A stretch of DNA of 64,000 bases from Arthrobacter sp. AK04. GTDB lineage: Bacteria; Actinomycetota; Actinomycetes; Actinomycetales; Micrococcaceae. Of this stretch, positions 41,900 through 50,885 are shown piece after piece. Position numbers and translations under genes: made by a program. Every line of letters begins with the position of its first letter. Position 1 is the first letter of the stretch. Location of the stretch: contig NZ_JAJOMC010000014.1 in assembly GCF_021129155.1 (NCBI RefSeq), positions 1-64,000 of the forward strand, given 5' to 3'. The notes below the pieces were generated by a model, which made no database searches, was not told where the DNA came from, and saw only the letters and a list, made by a program, of their open reading frames with translations.

Positions 41900-42883
41900 T
41901 CAGTGCCGGCGGTGGTCCTGGATGGTCATCCGCGGGCCGAACGTGGGTTTTCGGAAGCCGCTGCTTTGGATCATCCGCACCACCCGCTGGCGATGTCCCT
42001 GCCACGGTTCCAGCAGCCGGAGCATGCCGGCGTCATCGGTCCGCCGGCCGGTCAGTGCGGCGCCGACGTAGGCGGCCAGGTGGTAGTCGCCCACCGAGAT
42101 CGAGTCAGGGCAGCCGTGCGTGCGCTGCACCACCTCGGCGGCTGTCCAGATGCCGATGCCGGGGATGGTCTGCAATTTTGCTGCCGCCTCCAGTGCAGGC
42201 AGCGCCGCCAGCCGTTCAAGCGCGACGGCGGAACGCAGCGCCCGCATCACCGTTGCGGAGCGCTGCGGGCCCACTCCGGCCTTGTGCCACTCCCAGCTGG
42301 GAACCTGCAGCCACTGCGCCGCGGTGGGCGGCAGCACCAGGCCGGCGGGAGCCAGCGAGCCAGCCATCGGTGCGGGGGAACCGTAGCGGTGCAGGAGGTA
42401 CCGGTAGCCGCGGCGGGCCTCGATGACCGTGACCTTCTGTTCCAGGATGATGGGCACCAGCTGGTCCACCATGCGGCCGCTGGAGGGAAGCCGGACGGCC
42501 AGGCTGCGCCGCCGCGCTTCCCTGACCATGCGGGGGAGGGTGGCATGGAACACCGGCTCGTCGAATTCCGACCAATCGTCGTGCGCCCCCAAGAGGCGCG
42601 GCACTGCCGCTACCGCCGCCGCGGCGCCCGGACCCCAGGCCTGGACGTTCACCCGGTGCTCCATCTCGGGGCTGCCGGCCGGGCTGAGCCGGAGGGTGGC
42701 GGGGCCCTCCGCTGTTGTGAACGCGTTCCAGATGACGCCGCCTTCGGCCGCGAAGGACGGATCGCTGTTGCCGCGCAGGAGGGGCCGGAGGGTCCGCGCA
42801 AGGTCGTAGGGGCCGCCCGGACACCACCGGAGGGAGGCGTCCGCGGCGGCTGCCAGCCGTGCGGGAACCTCTGCGATCGTCAT
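41900..42883 (-). CDS. DNA-3-methyladenine glycosylase II-like (AlkA superfamily)
   Basis: 327 residues from the ATG at 42883; a GTG start at 42964 would lie inside the palindromic repeat and is unlikely. The helix-hairpin-helix is seen as LQTIPGIGIWTAAEVVQRTHG with the catalytic Asp266 in ISVGDYHLAAYVG. The VIILEQKVTVIEARRGYRYLLHRYG-type helix also matches AlkA-like enzymes. These excise alkylated purines from DNA. The N-terminal half is longer and more divergent than E. coli AlkA. No ada-like gene is adjacent. Confidence 0.87.
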   Translation of the reverse strand: MTIAEVPARLAAAADASLRWCPGGPYDLARTLRPLLRGNSDPSFAAEGGVIWNAFTTAEGPATLRLSPAGSPEMEHRVNVQAWGPGAAAAVAAVPRLLGAHDDWSEFDEPVFHATLPRMVREARRRSLAVRLPSSGRMVDQLVPIILEQKVTVIEARRGYRYLLHRYGSPAPMAGSLAPAGLVLPPTAAQWLQVPSWEWHKAGVGPQRSATVMRALRSAVALERLAALPALEAAAKLQTIPGIGIWTAAEVVQRTHGCPDSISVGDYHLAAYVGAALTGRRTDDAGMLRLLEPWQGHRQRVVRMIQSSGFRKPTFGPRMTIQDHRRH

Positions 42884-42947
42884 GCCACCATCGTCCCACG
42901 GTGCCCTGACAGTCCGCCCGCCGGGTCCGCCCGTGCCGGTTTCGGGG

Positions 42948-43016
42948 CCGGAGTTTTTGTCCACGTATGGCGGGCTGCGCGGCTCGGAAGTCTCCAGATC
43001 TGGACAAAAACTCCGG
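42948..43016. repeat. Dispersed palindromic element, copy 3 (degenerate interior)
   Basis: Outer arms CCGGAGTTTTTGTCC / GGACAAAAACTCCGG pair perfectly; the next bases are partly mismatched. The inner sequence shares ATGGCGGG and GGAAGTCT with copy 1, so these two form a subgroup. It lies between divergent genes (glycosylase and VOC protein). Confidence 0.9.
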
Positions 43017-43124
43017 CTCGTCCCGGGCCCTTACCGGGCAGCGGACGGAGGACTAGACTCCCAGGTGTGGCGCGGGGCGTCCGCGCTGTTCCTTCCGAGA
43101 TTCCAGAGATTCCAGGTGAGCGCA

Positions 43125-43532
43125 ATGGGTGGAGTAGTACATTTCGAAATCCCCGCGGACGATCAGGAGCGGGCCAGGAACTTTTACCAGCAGGCCCTCG
43201 GCTGGCGGATAGAACCTGTGCCTGGAATGGACTACAACATGGTGATTACCACGCCGATGGACGAGACCACCGGCCAGCCCACAACCGCGGGTGCCATCAA
43301 CGGCGGCATGATGGCCCGGGAGGACCAGATCACCAACCCCGTCATCACGGTGGACGTGGCGGACATCGATGCCACGCTGAAGACCATTGAGGAACTGGGC
43401 GGTTCTGTTGTTATGCCCAAGAACGAGATTCCCGGAATGGGCTACTTCGCCTACTTCAAGGATCCTGAAAACAACATCATGGGACTGTGGGAGAACCTTC
43501 CCGCGGACCAGCAGGCGCAGTCGGCCGGGTAG
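43125..43532 (+). CDS. VOC family protein (glyoxalase/bleomycin-resistance fold)
   Basis: 135 residues from the ATG at 43125 with AGGTGAG upstream. Two beta-alpha-beta-beta-beta modules; VVHFEIPADDQERARNFYQQALGWRIEPVPGMDYNMV and a C-terminal GYFAYFKDPENNIMGLWE, where the metal-coordinating Glu of VOC enzymes normally lies. Catalytic function is not predictable. It ends two bases from the convergent permease gene. Confidence 0.9.
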   Translation: MGGVVHFEIPADDQERARNFYQQALGWRIEPVPGMDYNMVITTPMDETTGQPTTAGAINGGMMAREDQITNPVITVDVADIDATLKTIEELGGSVVMPKNEIPGMGYFAYFKDPENNIMGLWENLPADQQAQSAG

Positions 43533-43534
43533 CT

Positions 43535-44722
43535 TCAGGGCATCCCGGACGCCAGCCACAGCGCCACAACAGCGAGGGGAATGGTCAGGGCTGCCACCAG
43601 CAGCCCGGCCAGGGCAAAGCCGCTCCATTTGATCCGGACGTTCAGGGCCTGCAGCCGCTCATGCCAGAGCAGGGTTGCCAGGGACGCCCACGGAGTGACC
43701 AGCGGGCCAAGGTTGACGCCGACCAGCAAGGCGGCCACCCGGGCCGGGGATTCGGCCACCGGTTCAAGGGCGAGATAGGCGGGCAGATTGTTGGCTGCGT
43801 TTGCCGCGCCGGCTCCCAGTGCGGCCAGATGCAGGAGGGCCGGCAGGCTGTCGCCCTGTCCGGCCGCGCCGGCCAGGAGCGCCGTCAACCCGTTGGCATG
43901 CAATGCCTCAACCACCATGAACAGTCCAACCGTGAGCATCAGCGGACGCCACGGAACCATGGACCACCGCAGTACGGCGGGCCGCCGCCAGAGGAAGACC
44001 AGCAGCAGGAATGCCGCCGCCATTATGGCCGGATAGTGCACCGGCACTCCGGACACCAGGGCCGGCAGCAGGACCAGCAGCGTGGCCGCGGCGGTGGCCA
44101 GCAATGGCCGGTCCCGCACCGCAGGCGGACGTTGTGGCTGGTACCGTCCGCGCAGGTCCCTGCGGAACGCCAGCCACAACAGCGCCAGCGGAACCATCAC
44201 TCCCACCAGGGCGGGTGCCCAGACGGTCCCGGCAAAGCCCAGGGGGCTGAGTCCCAGTGCATCCTGCGCCAGCAGGTTCGTCAGGTTCGATACAGGCAGC
44301 AGCAGGGACGCGGTGTTGGCGAGCCAAATAGTGGTCAGCGCGAAGGGCAGCGGCTGGATGCCGGCATGGACTGCAAGGAGAACCACCACCGGCGTCACCA
44401 GTACGGCAGTGCTGTCCAGCGACAGGAAGATGGTGGCAACGGTGGCCAGCGCCACCACCAGGAGCCACAGCAGGAACACGCGGCCCCGGCCCAGCCCGGC
44501 CAGGCGGGCCGTAACAACCGTGAACAGCCCCGCCTCGTCCAGCAGTTCAGTCACCAGGGACATCGCCAGCACAAACGCCAGGACAGGAAGGGTGCGGCCC
44601 GCGAGCGCGTCGAAGGCGGGCATGGGCAGTGCCCCGGAGACGAGGGTTGCAACACCGGCCAGGAACATTGCTCCGGGAAGGAGGTAGCTCCGGACTTTGA
44701 TCAACCAGGCGAACTGCGGCAC
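43535..44722 (-). CDS. ArsB/SLC13-like anion permease
   Basis: 395 residues from a GTG with a weak RBS. About 11 hydrophobic helices. Two inverted half-site motifs, SLDSTAVLVTPVVVLLAVHAGIQPLPFALTTIWLANTASLLLPVSNLTNLL and NAANNLPAYLALEP...GVNLGPLVTPWASLATLLWHERL, are the paired hairpin regions of the arsenite permease/ion-transporter superfamily. No ars genes are nearby, so arsenite specificity is uncertain; organic or inorganic anions are possible. Confidence 0.82.
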   Translation of the reverse strand: MPQFAWLIKVRSYLLPGAMFLAGVATLVSGALPMPAFDALAGRTLPVLAFVLAMSLVTELLDEAGLFTVVTARLAGLGRGRVFLLWLLVVALATVATIFLSLDSTAVLVTPVVVLLAVHAGIQPLPFALTTIWLANTASLLLPVSNLTNLLAQDALGLSPLGFAGTVWAPALVGVMVPLALLWLAFRRDLRGRYQPQRPPAVRDRPLLATAAATLLVLLPALVSGVPVHYPAIMAAAFLLLVFLWRRPAVLRWSMVPWRPLMLTVGLFMVVEALHANGLTALLAGAAGQGDSLPALLHLAALGAGAANAANNLPAYLALEPVAESPARVAALLVGVNLGPLVTPWASLATLLWHERLQALNVRIKWSGFALAGLLVAALTIPLAVVALWLASGMP

Positions 44723-44833
44723 CGCCCAATGATCGCACCCGTGCCTGCGTGGAACCTGTTAGGGACGGCCAGCTCCCGGGTGGCGTGCCGCCGGGGCCAA
44801 AATCCGGGGAAGGTGCCCACCGCAGTGAAGCGG

Positions 44834-44839
44834 TAGCTT
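44834..44839 (+). promoter_or_regulatory. -10 element (leaderless) for the cystathionine beta-synthase gene
   Basis: TAGCTT, 7 nt before the ATG. Confidence 0.5.
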
Positions 44840-44846
44840 TGTATCC

Positions 44847-46232
44847 ATGAAGTACGCCCAGTCCATCCTGGACCTCATTGGCAATACCCCGCTCATCAAA
44901 CTCAACCACGTGACGGAGGGCATCAAAGCCACCGTCCTGGTCAAGCTGGAGTACCTGAACCCGGGCGGGTCCATCAAGGACCGCATTGCGGTGAAGATGA
45001 TCGAGGACGCCGAGCGGGACGGCAAGCTGCAGCCCGGCGGGACCATTGTTGAGCCCACCTCCGGCAACACCGGAGTTGGCTTGGCCCTGGTGGCCCAGCA
45101 AAAGGGCTACAAGTGCGTATTCGTGGTTCCGGACAAGGTGGGGGAAGACAAGCGCGCCGTCCTCCAGGCATACGGGGCTGAGGTGGTGGTGACGCCCACC
45201 GCCGTGCCGCCGGACAGCCCGCAAAGCTACTACGGCGTCTCGGACCGGATTGTCCGGGAGACCCCCGGCGCGTACAAGCCGGACCAGTTCTCCAACCCCG
45301 CGGCGCCCGGCAGCCACTACCAGACGACCGGCCCCGAGATCTGGCGCGATACGGACGGCAGGATCACCCATTGCGTCATCGGCGCGGGAACGGGCGGAAC
45401 CATCACCGGCACCGGCCGCTACCTGAAGGAAGCATCAGCGCACCGGCCGGAGTCCGACGGTGGCGTGGTCCGGATCATCGGCGCGGACCCGGAAGGTTCG
45501 GTCTACTCCGGCGGCACCGGGCGCCCCTACTTCGTGGAGGGCGTGGGGGAGGACATGTGGCCCGGGAACTACGACAAGTCCATCCCGGACCAGGTGATCG
45601 CGGTGAGCGACGCCGATTCCTTCGCCATGACCAGGCGCCTGGCCCGCGAGGAGGGGCTCCTGGTGGGGGGATCCTCCGGCATGGCCGTGGTGGCTGCCCT
45701 GAAGGCGGCGCGGGACCTGCCCGAGTCCGCCGTCGTCGTCGTGATCCTGCCGGACTCCGGCCGGGGCTACCTGGCGAAAATCTTCAACGACCAGTGGATG
45801 CGCTCCTACGGTTTTCTCTCCGGCGGCGAGGAAACCTCCGTGGGGGAGGTCATCAGCTCCAAGAACGGCGAACTGCCGGACCTGGTGCACATCCATCCCA
45901 ACGAGTCGGTGCGCGACGTCATCAACATCATGAACGAGTTCGGCGTCAGCCATATCCCGGTCCTGTCCCAGGAGCCGCCGGTGGTGATGGGCGAGGTGCT
46001 CGGTGCCGTGGACGAACGCACCCTCACCGCCAAGCTGTTCCGCGGCGAAGCCAAACTGACGGACAAGATCTCCGAGCACATGGGCCCCAAGCTGCCCGTC
46101 ATCGGATCGCTGGAAACCATTTCGGCGGCCAGGGAACTGCTCTCGGACGTGGACACCGTCATGGTCACGTTCGTAGGCGCGCCCGTGGGCATCCTCACCC
46201 GGCACGACCTCCTGGCCTACCTCAGCAACTGA
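44847..46232 (+). CDS. cbs: Cystathionine beta-synthase
   Basis: 461 residues. Fold-type II PLP domain (about 1-320) with the PLP lysine K44 in NPGGSIKDR, EPTSGNTGVGLALVAQQKGY and GAGTGGTITGTGRYLKE. A C-terminal pair of CBS domains (about 335-460) completes the architecture of cystathionine beta-synthase and distinguishes it from cysteine synthases. It condenses serine and homocysteine. The next gene encodes a cystathionine gamma-lyase/synthase, so together they convert homocysteine to cysteine. No haem-binding N-terminal extension, as usual for bacteria. Confidence 0.93.
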   Translation: MKYAQSILDLIGNTPLIKLNHVTEGIKATVLVKLEYLNPGGSIKDRIAVKMIEDAERDGKLQPGGTIVEPTSGNTGVGLALVAQQKGYKCVFVVPDKVGEDKRAVLQAYGAEVVVTPTAVPPDSPQSYYGVSDRIVRETPGAYKPDQFSNPAAPGSHYQTTGPEIWRDTDGRITHCVIGAGTGGTITGTGRYLKEASAHRPESDGGVVRIIGADPEGSVYSGGTGRPYFVEGVGEDMWPGNYDKSIPDQVIAVSDADSFAMTRRLAREEGLLVGGSSGMAVVAALKAARDLPESAVVVVILPDSGRGYLAKIFNDQWMRSYGFLSGGEETSVGEVISSKNGELPDLVHIHPNESVRDVINIMNEFGVSHIPVLSQEPPVVMGEVLGAVDERTLTAKLFRGEAKLTDKISEHMGPKLPVIGSLETISAARELLSDVDTVMVTFVGAPVGILTRHDLLAYLSN

Positions 46233-46274
46233 CCTGCTTCACCCTGATACGGCTTCACCCAGACAAGGAGCATC

Positions 46275-47438
46275 ATGTCCGTCCCCGAAAACCAAGGTTT
46301 CAACACCCGCGCGGTCCACGCCGGACAGGCGTTCGAGCCCCGCACCGGCGCCGTGGTCCCGCCGCTGCACTTCAGTTCCACCTACGCCCAGGACGGCATC
46401 GGCGGGCTCCGCAGCGGTTATGAGTACGGCCGCGGCGGCAACCCCACCCGGGACGCCCTGCAGGAACAGCTCGCCGCGCTGGAAGGCGGCACCCACGCCT
46501 ACAGCTTCAGCTCCGGGCTGGCTGCCGAGGATTCGCTCATCCGGGCGCTGACCCGCCCGGGCGACCACATTGTGCTGGGCAACGACGCCTACGGCGGCAC
46601 CTACCGGCTCATCAGCCGGGTCCTCGGCGGGTGGGGGATCGGCAACACTCCGGTGGATATGGCGGACCTGGACGCCGTCCGGGCCGCGGTGGCCGCCAAC
46701 AAGACCCGCTTCGTCTGGGTGGAGACCCCGTCCAACCCGCTGATGAAGATCACCGACATCGCGGCGCTCGCAGGAATAGCGCACGACGCCGGGGCCCTCC
46801 TGGTGGTGGACAACACCTTTGCGTCCCCCTACCTGCAGAACCCGCTCGCCCTGGGTGCCGACGTCGTGGTCCACTCCACGACGAAGTACATCGGCGGGCA
46901 TTCGGATGTGGTGGGCGGCGCCGTCGTGGTCAATGACGCGGAACTCGCGGAGAAGATCGGTTTTGTGCAGTTCGCCGTGGGCGCGGTCTCCGGTCCCATG
47001 GACGCTTTCCTCACCACCCGCGGCCTGAAGACGCTGGGGGTCCGCATGGACCGGCACAGCCTTAACGGCCAGGCCGTGGCTGAGTGGCTCCTGGAACGCC
47101 CCGAGGTGGAGGCCGTCCTGTACCCGGGCCTGCCGTCCCATCCGGGCCACGAGCTCGCCAAAAGGCAGATGCGGAGCTTCGGCGGCATGGTTTCGGTGCA
47201 GTTCAAGGGCGGCGAGGCTGCTGCCCGGAAGGTGGCGGAATCGACGTCCGTGTTCACCTTGGCGGAATCCCTGGGCGGCATTGAATCGCTGATGAACTAC
47301 CCGTCGGAGATGACGCACGCCTCGGTCAAGGGCACCGAACTGGCGGTCCCGGTAAACCTCCTCCGCCTGTCTTGCGGCATCGAGGACGTGGAGGATCTGC
47401 TGGCGGACCTGGACCAGGCGTTCGCCGCCATCCCTTAG
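46275..47438 (+). CDS. metB: Cystathionine gamma-lyase / gamma-synthase (Cys/Met metabolism PLP enzyme)
   Basis: 387 residues. Fold-type I PLP enzyme. N-terminal FNTRAVHAGQAFEPRTGAVVPPLHFSSTY, YEYGRGGNPTRDALQEQLAALE, and the PLP lysine K204 in HSTTKYIGGHSDVVGG are all diagnostic of the MetB/CGL family. Length and C-terminal EMTHASVKG fit. Sequence alone does not separate the lyase from the gamma-synthase; co-transcription with cbs favours the lyase direction (cystathionine to cysteine). AAGGAG lies upstream. A hairpin terminator follows. Confidence 0.92.
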   Translation: MSVPENQGFNTRAVHAGQAFEPRTGAVVPPLHFSSTYAQDGIGGLRSGYEYGRGGNPTRDALQEQLAALEGGTHAYSFSSGLAAEDSLIRALTRPGDHIVLGNDAYGGTYRLISRVLGGWGIGNTPVDMADLDAVRAAVAANKTRFVWVETPSNPLMKITDIAALAGIAHDAGALLVVDNTFASPYLQNPLALGADVVVHSTTKYIGGHSDVVGGAVVVNDAELAEKIGFVQFAVGAVSGPMDAFLTTRGLKTLGVRMDRHSLNGQAVAEWLLERPEVEAVLYPGLPSHPGHELAKRQMRSFGGMVSVQFKGGEAAARKVAESTSVFTLAESLGGIESLMNYPSEMTHASVKGTELAVPVNLLRLSCGIEDVEDLLADLDQAFAAIP

Positions 47439-47456
47439 CCCGGCCGTTTAAGCGAA

Positions 47457-47504
47457 ACGGCACGTCCCGGCAGTCCCCGGGGCGGGGTTGCCGCGACGTG
47501 CCGT
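47457..47504. terminator. Terminator between the cbs operon and the sugar importer
   Basis: ACGGCACGTC / GACGTGCCGT arms separated by a GC-rich internal hairpin, between the convergent genes. Confidence 0.75.
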
Positions 47505-47522
47505 CCTGCTTGGGGAAGTTCC

Positions 47523-48440
47523 CTACTTCACGGAACCCTCGGTGAGGCCGCCGCGCCAGAAGCGCTGCAGGACCACCATGGCGATGCTGAGCGGGATGAT
47601 CGAGAGCAGCACGCCGCCGGTGGTCAGCTCGTAGAACTCGGGCAGCCGGTCCACCTGGCTCAGCCAGTTGTTCAGGCCGAGCGTGATCGGGTACAGCCCG
47701 GAATCGGACAGCATCACGAGCGGCAGGAAATAGTTGTTCCAGATCCCCACCAGCTGGAAGAGGAACACGGTGACCAGGGCCGGGGTGAGGACGCGCAGCC
47801 CGATGGTGTGGAAGATCCTGAGTTCGCTGGCGCCGTCCAGCCTGGCCGCTTCGATGAGTGAGCTGTCCACTGTGGCCTGCGAATAGATCCGGCACAGGAA
47901 CAGTCCAAACGGCGACACCAGGGACGGCAGCAGGACGCTCCAGTACGTGTTGGCCAGGCCGAGCTGGCTGAAGAGCAGGAAGAGCGGCAGGGCTGTGGCC
48001 GTGCCGGGCACCAGCACTCCGCCCAGGATGGTCCCGAACACCAGGTTCCGGCCGCGGAACTCGTACTTGGCCAGCGCATAGCCGCCTGCCGCCGCAAAGT
48101 AGGTGGCCACGAGGGCGCCGACGCCGGCGTACAGTACCGAGTTCAGGAACCACCTGATGAAGATGCCGTTGTCGTAGCTGAGGACCTGGGCAAGGTTGTC
48201 CCACAGTGCCACCGTGGGGGCAAACCAGAATCCGTTGGTGGAAAACAGGTCCTCCGTGGACTTGGTGGCAGCGACAACAACCCAGTAGACGGGAATGAGG
48301 AAGTACAGGGCCACCACCACCAGCAGTGCGGTGACGATGATGGTGGACGGGGCGCTCTTGCCGCCCGGACGCCTGGACGCGGCTGCGGAAGAGCGGGGCG
48401 CGGTAGCTGATGTCGACGGCGGTGTCACGGTTGCGGTCAT
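47523..48440 (-). CDS. Carbohydrate ABC importer permease (MalG-type)
   Basis: 305 residues, six helices. The EAA-type loop EAARLDGASELRIFHTIGLRVLTPAL is typical of CUT1 sugar importers. The N-terminal Pro/Ser-rich tail and the WFLNSVLYAGVGALVATYFAAAGGYALAKYEF segment match MalG-like proteins. Overlaps the preceding permease by 4 nt. Last gene of the three-gene set; no ATPase gene is present here, which is common for actinobacterial CUT1 systems that share MsiK. Confidence 0.93.
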   Translation of the reverse strand: MTATVTPPSTSATAPRSSAAASRRPGGKSAPSTIIVTALLVVVALYFLIPVYWVVVAATKSTEDLFSTNGFWFAPTVALWDNLAQVLSYDNGIFIRWFLNSVLYAGVGALVATYFAAAGGYALAKYEFRGRNLVFGTILGGVLVPGTATALPLFLLFSQLGLANTYWSVLLPSLVSPFGLFLCRIYSQATVDSSLIEAARLDGASELRIFHTIGLRVLTPALVTVFLFQLVGIWNNYFLPLVMLSDSGLYPITLGLNNWLSQVDRLPEFYELTTGGVLLSIIPLSIAMVVLQRFWRGGLTEGSVK

Positions 48441-49402
48441 GATGACTTCCTGTTCGTGAATTTGAGGAAGGCGAAGGACAGGACGAAGGCGGCCACAGCG
48501 ATCAGCACGGCCTGGGCAGCGGCCACGTTGTAGTCGTTGTAGGCGAACGCGGTGGTGTAGGCGCTGAGGTTGGGGGTGTACTGGCTGTCGATGGCGGGGG
48601 CGACAGTCTTCAGGACCTGGGCTTCGGCGAAGAGCTGCAGGGTGCCGATGATTGAGAACACCGTTGTCAGGACGAGGGCGGGCCGGATCAGCGGGAGCTG
48701 GATGCTGAGGGCCACCCGCCAGGTGGAGGCGCCGTCCACCTTTGCCGCCTCATACAGTTCCCCGGGGATGGCCTTCAGCTGGGCCACGATGATCAGCATG
48801 TTGTAGCCGGTGTAGCTCCAGGTGACGATGTTCGCGATCGACCACAGGACGGTGTTCGCTCCCAGGAAATCCGGTGTCAGTCCCACCAGCGCCGCGACGT
48901 CGAACAGGGGACTCAGCCCGGGCACGTACAGGAAGGACCACAGGATGGTGGCAATGACACCGGGCACGCCGTAGGGGAGGAAGTACGCGGCCCGGAAGAA
49001 ACCCGGCCACTTGGCCGACGCTGATTCCAGCATCAGGGCCAGCACCGTGCAGAGGGCAATCATCAGGGGCACCTGCACTATGCCGAACAGCAGCATCCGC
49101 CCGATCGAGGCGACGAAACTCCCGTCCGCCAGCGCCTGGGCGTAGTTGCTGAACCCGGCGAATTCGCTGGTGACCCCGGCCTCCCCGAAGAGCCCGCTCC
49201 GGGTCACTTTGGTAAAGCTCGATCCCACCGCAACGAAGATCGGCAGGATGAACGTGAGGATAAACAGGGCCAGGAAAGGGGCCAGCAGGATCCAGGGGGC
49301 ACGTGCCGCGGCTCCCGTCCGGCCGCCGGCCTTACGGGGGACGGCATCCTGCCGGGCGGCCGCCGGCGGACCGCTTGGGACTGTTCGTGACGGCGTTGTC
49401 AT
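48437..49402 (-). CDS. Carbohydrate ABC importer permease (MalF-type)
   Basis: 321 residues from the ATG at 49402 (AAAGGAAG upstream). Six helices and the CUT1 EAA loop YEAAKVDGASTWRVALSIQLPLIRPAL. WILLAPFLALFILTFILPIFVAVGSSF opens TM1. It pairs with the MalG-type permease. Its start overlaps the binding-protein stop (ATGA), so all three genes are translationally coupled. Confidence 0.93.
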   Translation of the reverse strand: MTTPSRTVPSGPPAAARQDAVPRKAGGRTGAAARAPWILLAPFLALFILTFILPIFVAVGSSFTKVTRSGLFGEAGVTSEFAGFSNYAQALADGSFVASIGRMLLFGIVQVPLMIALCTVLALMLESASAKWPGFFRAAYFLPYGVPGVIATILWSFLYVPGLSPLFDVAALVGLTPDFLGANTVLWSIANIVTWSYTGYNMLIIVAQLKAIPGELYEAAKVDGASTWRVALSIQLPLIRPALVLTTVFSIIGTLQLFAEAQVLKTVAPAIDSQYTPNLSAYTTAFAYNDYNVAAAQAVLIAVAAFVLSFAFLKFTNRKSS

Positions 49403-50739
49403 GACGCTTCCTTTCGAATGCTGAGGCCCTTGTTCCTGAAGACGGTCATGATCTGTTGTTCCGCCGTCGCCACCGAATCCACCAGGCTCGTTCCGGACGC
49501 CTTCTTCCGGAAGCCATCGCTCAGGATGTTGAAGGACTGCTGGGTGACGGGCCACCAGGACCAGTCCTTGTTCTGCTGCTGTGCCGCCGGCACGAGGATC
49601 TCCTGGTGGTAGCTCTGGCCGCTGAAGAAGTCCGAGGGCGCCTGCCGTGAGGTTCCGATGAAGTCCGGCGTGGGGGACCAGCCGATGCCGCTGTTGGAGA
49701 TTTCGGCGTCGATGCCTTCCCTGGACGTGGTCATCCACACCGCGAACTCGAGTGCTTCACGGGGGTGCCTACTGTTGGCCAGTACCGCCGCGGTGGAGCC
49801 GCCAAGGTAGCTTGACCCGAACCCGGCGCTGCCCCACGTGGGCATGGGTGCCACCCGCCATTTGCCGCTGCCGCCGCTGACCCCTTCGATCAGGGCATCA
49901 CCCCAGCTGCCCGTAACGACCGAAGCGATCGACCCTTTCGCCGCAGCCGCGAACCAGCCGGGGGAGTAGGCGCCAAAGGCAGTCTGGACAAGGTCCTCAT
50001 TGATGGCCTGGTCAAAGAAGCGGGCCACCTTCAGGGTGGCGTCGTCAGTCATGTTGATGACCCAGCCGTCCTCCTCCGGGCGCAGCCACCGCGCACCGGC
50101 CTGCGTCGCGAAAGCAGTGAACACGGACGCGTCAGCCAGCGGGAAGCAGTCCAGGTAGACATCCTTGCGGCGGAGCTCACGGGCCAGCGCTGCCCAGTCG
50201 TCCCAGGTGCCGGGGCTGGTGCCGCCCACCTGGTCGAGGATGGCCGGCTGGTAGAACATCGCCATAGGCCCGGAATCCTGCGGAATTCCGTAGATGCCGC
50301 CCGAGAAGCTGACCTGGCCCCACAGGGTCTGATCGTAGAGGTGGGCGTAGTCCTGGGCACCATAGCGGGCTACGTCGACAAGCCCGTTCACCAGCATGAA
50401 TTCCGGAAGCGAACGCATCTCCACTTGGGCGAGGTCAGGTCCGCCGCCCGCTGCCAGGGCTGAGTAGAGCTTCTGGTAACCCCCTGAATTGCCGCCGGGG
50501 ATCCATACCACCTCCACCTGCACCTCGGGGTGGGAGGCGTTCCAGATGTCCGCCACCTTCTGGGCGTCCTTGAGCCAGCACCAGTATGTGAGGGTGACTT
50601 TTTCCCCGCTGGCGGCTGGGGCGAGCACCGGTGCTGTGTTGACGGAGCGCATGCCCGGGGTGGCGCAGCCGGACAGGAGGCCCATCGCTGCGGTGCCCAG
50701 GCCCGCACCCAGGAGTTGTCTTCGCGTGAATTGGGACAT
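49399..50739 (-). CDS. Sugar ABC importer substrate-binding lipoprotein
   Basis: 446 residues. The signal begins MSQFTRRQLLGAGLGTAAMGLLSGC, with a twin-arginine motif (TRRQLLG) and a lipobox LSGC, so it may be exported folded and then lipid-anchored. The mature part is a SBP_bac_1 protein: VTLTYWCWLKDAQKVADIWNASHPEVQVEVVW, then the family pattern VLANSRHPREALEFAVWM near the C-terminus. The sugar is unknown. First gene of the operon; the divergent TetR gene and a 26-bp operator lie upstream. Confidence 0.92.
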   Translation of the reverse strand: MSQFTRRQLLGAGLGTAAMGLLSGCATPGMRSVNTAPVLAPAASGEKVTLTYWCWLKDAQKVADIWNASHPEVQVEVVWIPGGNSGGYQKLYSALAAGGGPDLAQVEMRSLPEFMLVNGLVDVARYGAQDYAHLYDQTLWGQVSFSGGIYGIPQDSGPMAMFYQPAILDQVGGTSPGTWDDWAALARELRRKDVYLDCFPLADASVFTAFATQAGARWLRPEEDGWVINMTDDATLKVARFFDQAINEDLVQTAFGAYSPGWFAAAAKGSIASVVTGSWGDALIEGVSGGSGKWRVAPMPTWGSAGFGSSYLGGSTAAVLANSRHPREALEFAVWMTTSREGIDAEISNSGIGWSPTPDFIGTSRQAPSDFFSGQSYHQEILVPAAQQQNKDWSWWPVTQQSFNILSDGFRKKASGTSLVDSVATAEQQIMTVFRNKGLSIRKEAS

Positions 50740-50822
50740 TTGCCTTCACCTCGTTGTGTCGGTTATGTGCCTTAAAGTGTGAACCATGGCACTTTTTGTT
50801 CGGTTCGAGACAGGCTAACACG

Positions 50823-50848
50823 AAAAGTCGAGTGAGCACTCGAGTTTT
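50823..50848. promoter_or_regulatory. TetR-type operator between the sugar importer and its regulator
   Basis: AAAAGTCGAGT-GAGC-ACTCGAGTTTT: 11-bp arms with one mismatch. A smaller AAAGTG-N10-CACTTT pair lies at 50774-50795. It sits between divergent start codons, 37 bp upstream of the tetR ATG. Confidence 0.65.
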
Positions 50849-50871
50849 GATTTCCCGGGTAATACGGCGGG

Positions 50872-50877
50872 TACACT
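50872..50877 (+). promoter_or_regulatory. -10 element for the tetR gene at 50.9 kb
   Basis: TACACT, 8 nt before the ATG; the operator overlaps where the -35 would be. Confidence 0.45.
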
Positions 50878-50885
50878 GGCTTGCC

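Noticed and set aside
42884..42964. Upstream GTG start for the AlkA-like glycosylase
   Set aside because: It lies inside the palindromic repeat and would add residues derived from the repeat. The ATG at 42883 is consistent with the family N-terminus.
41900..43016. Ada-type alkylation response operon around the glycosylase
   Set aside because: No ada, ogt or alkB-like gene is adjacent; the neighbours are an ABC exporter and a VOC protein.
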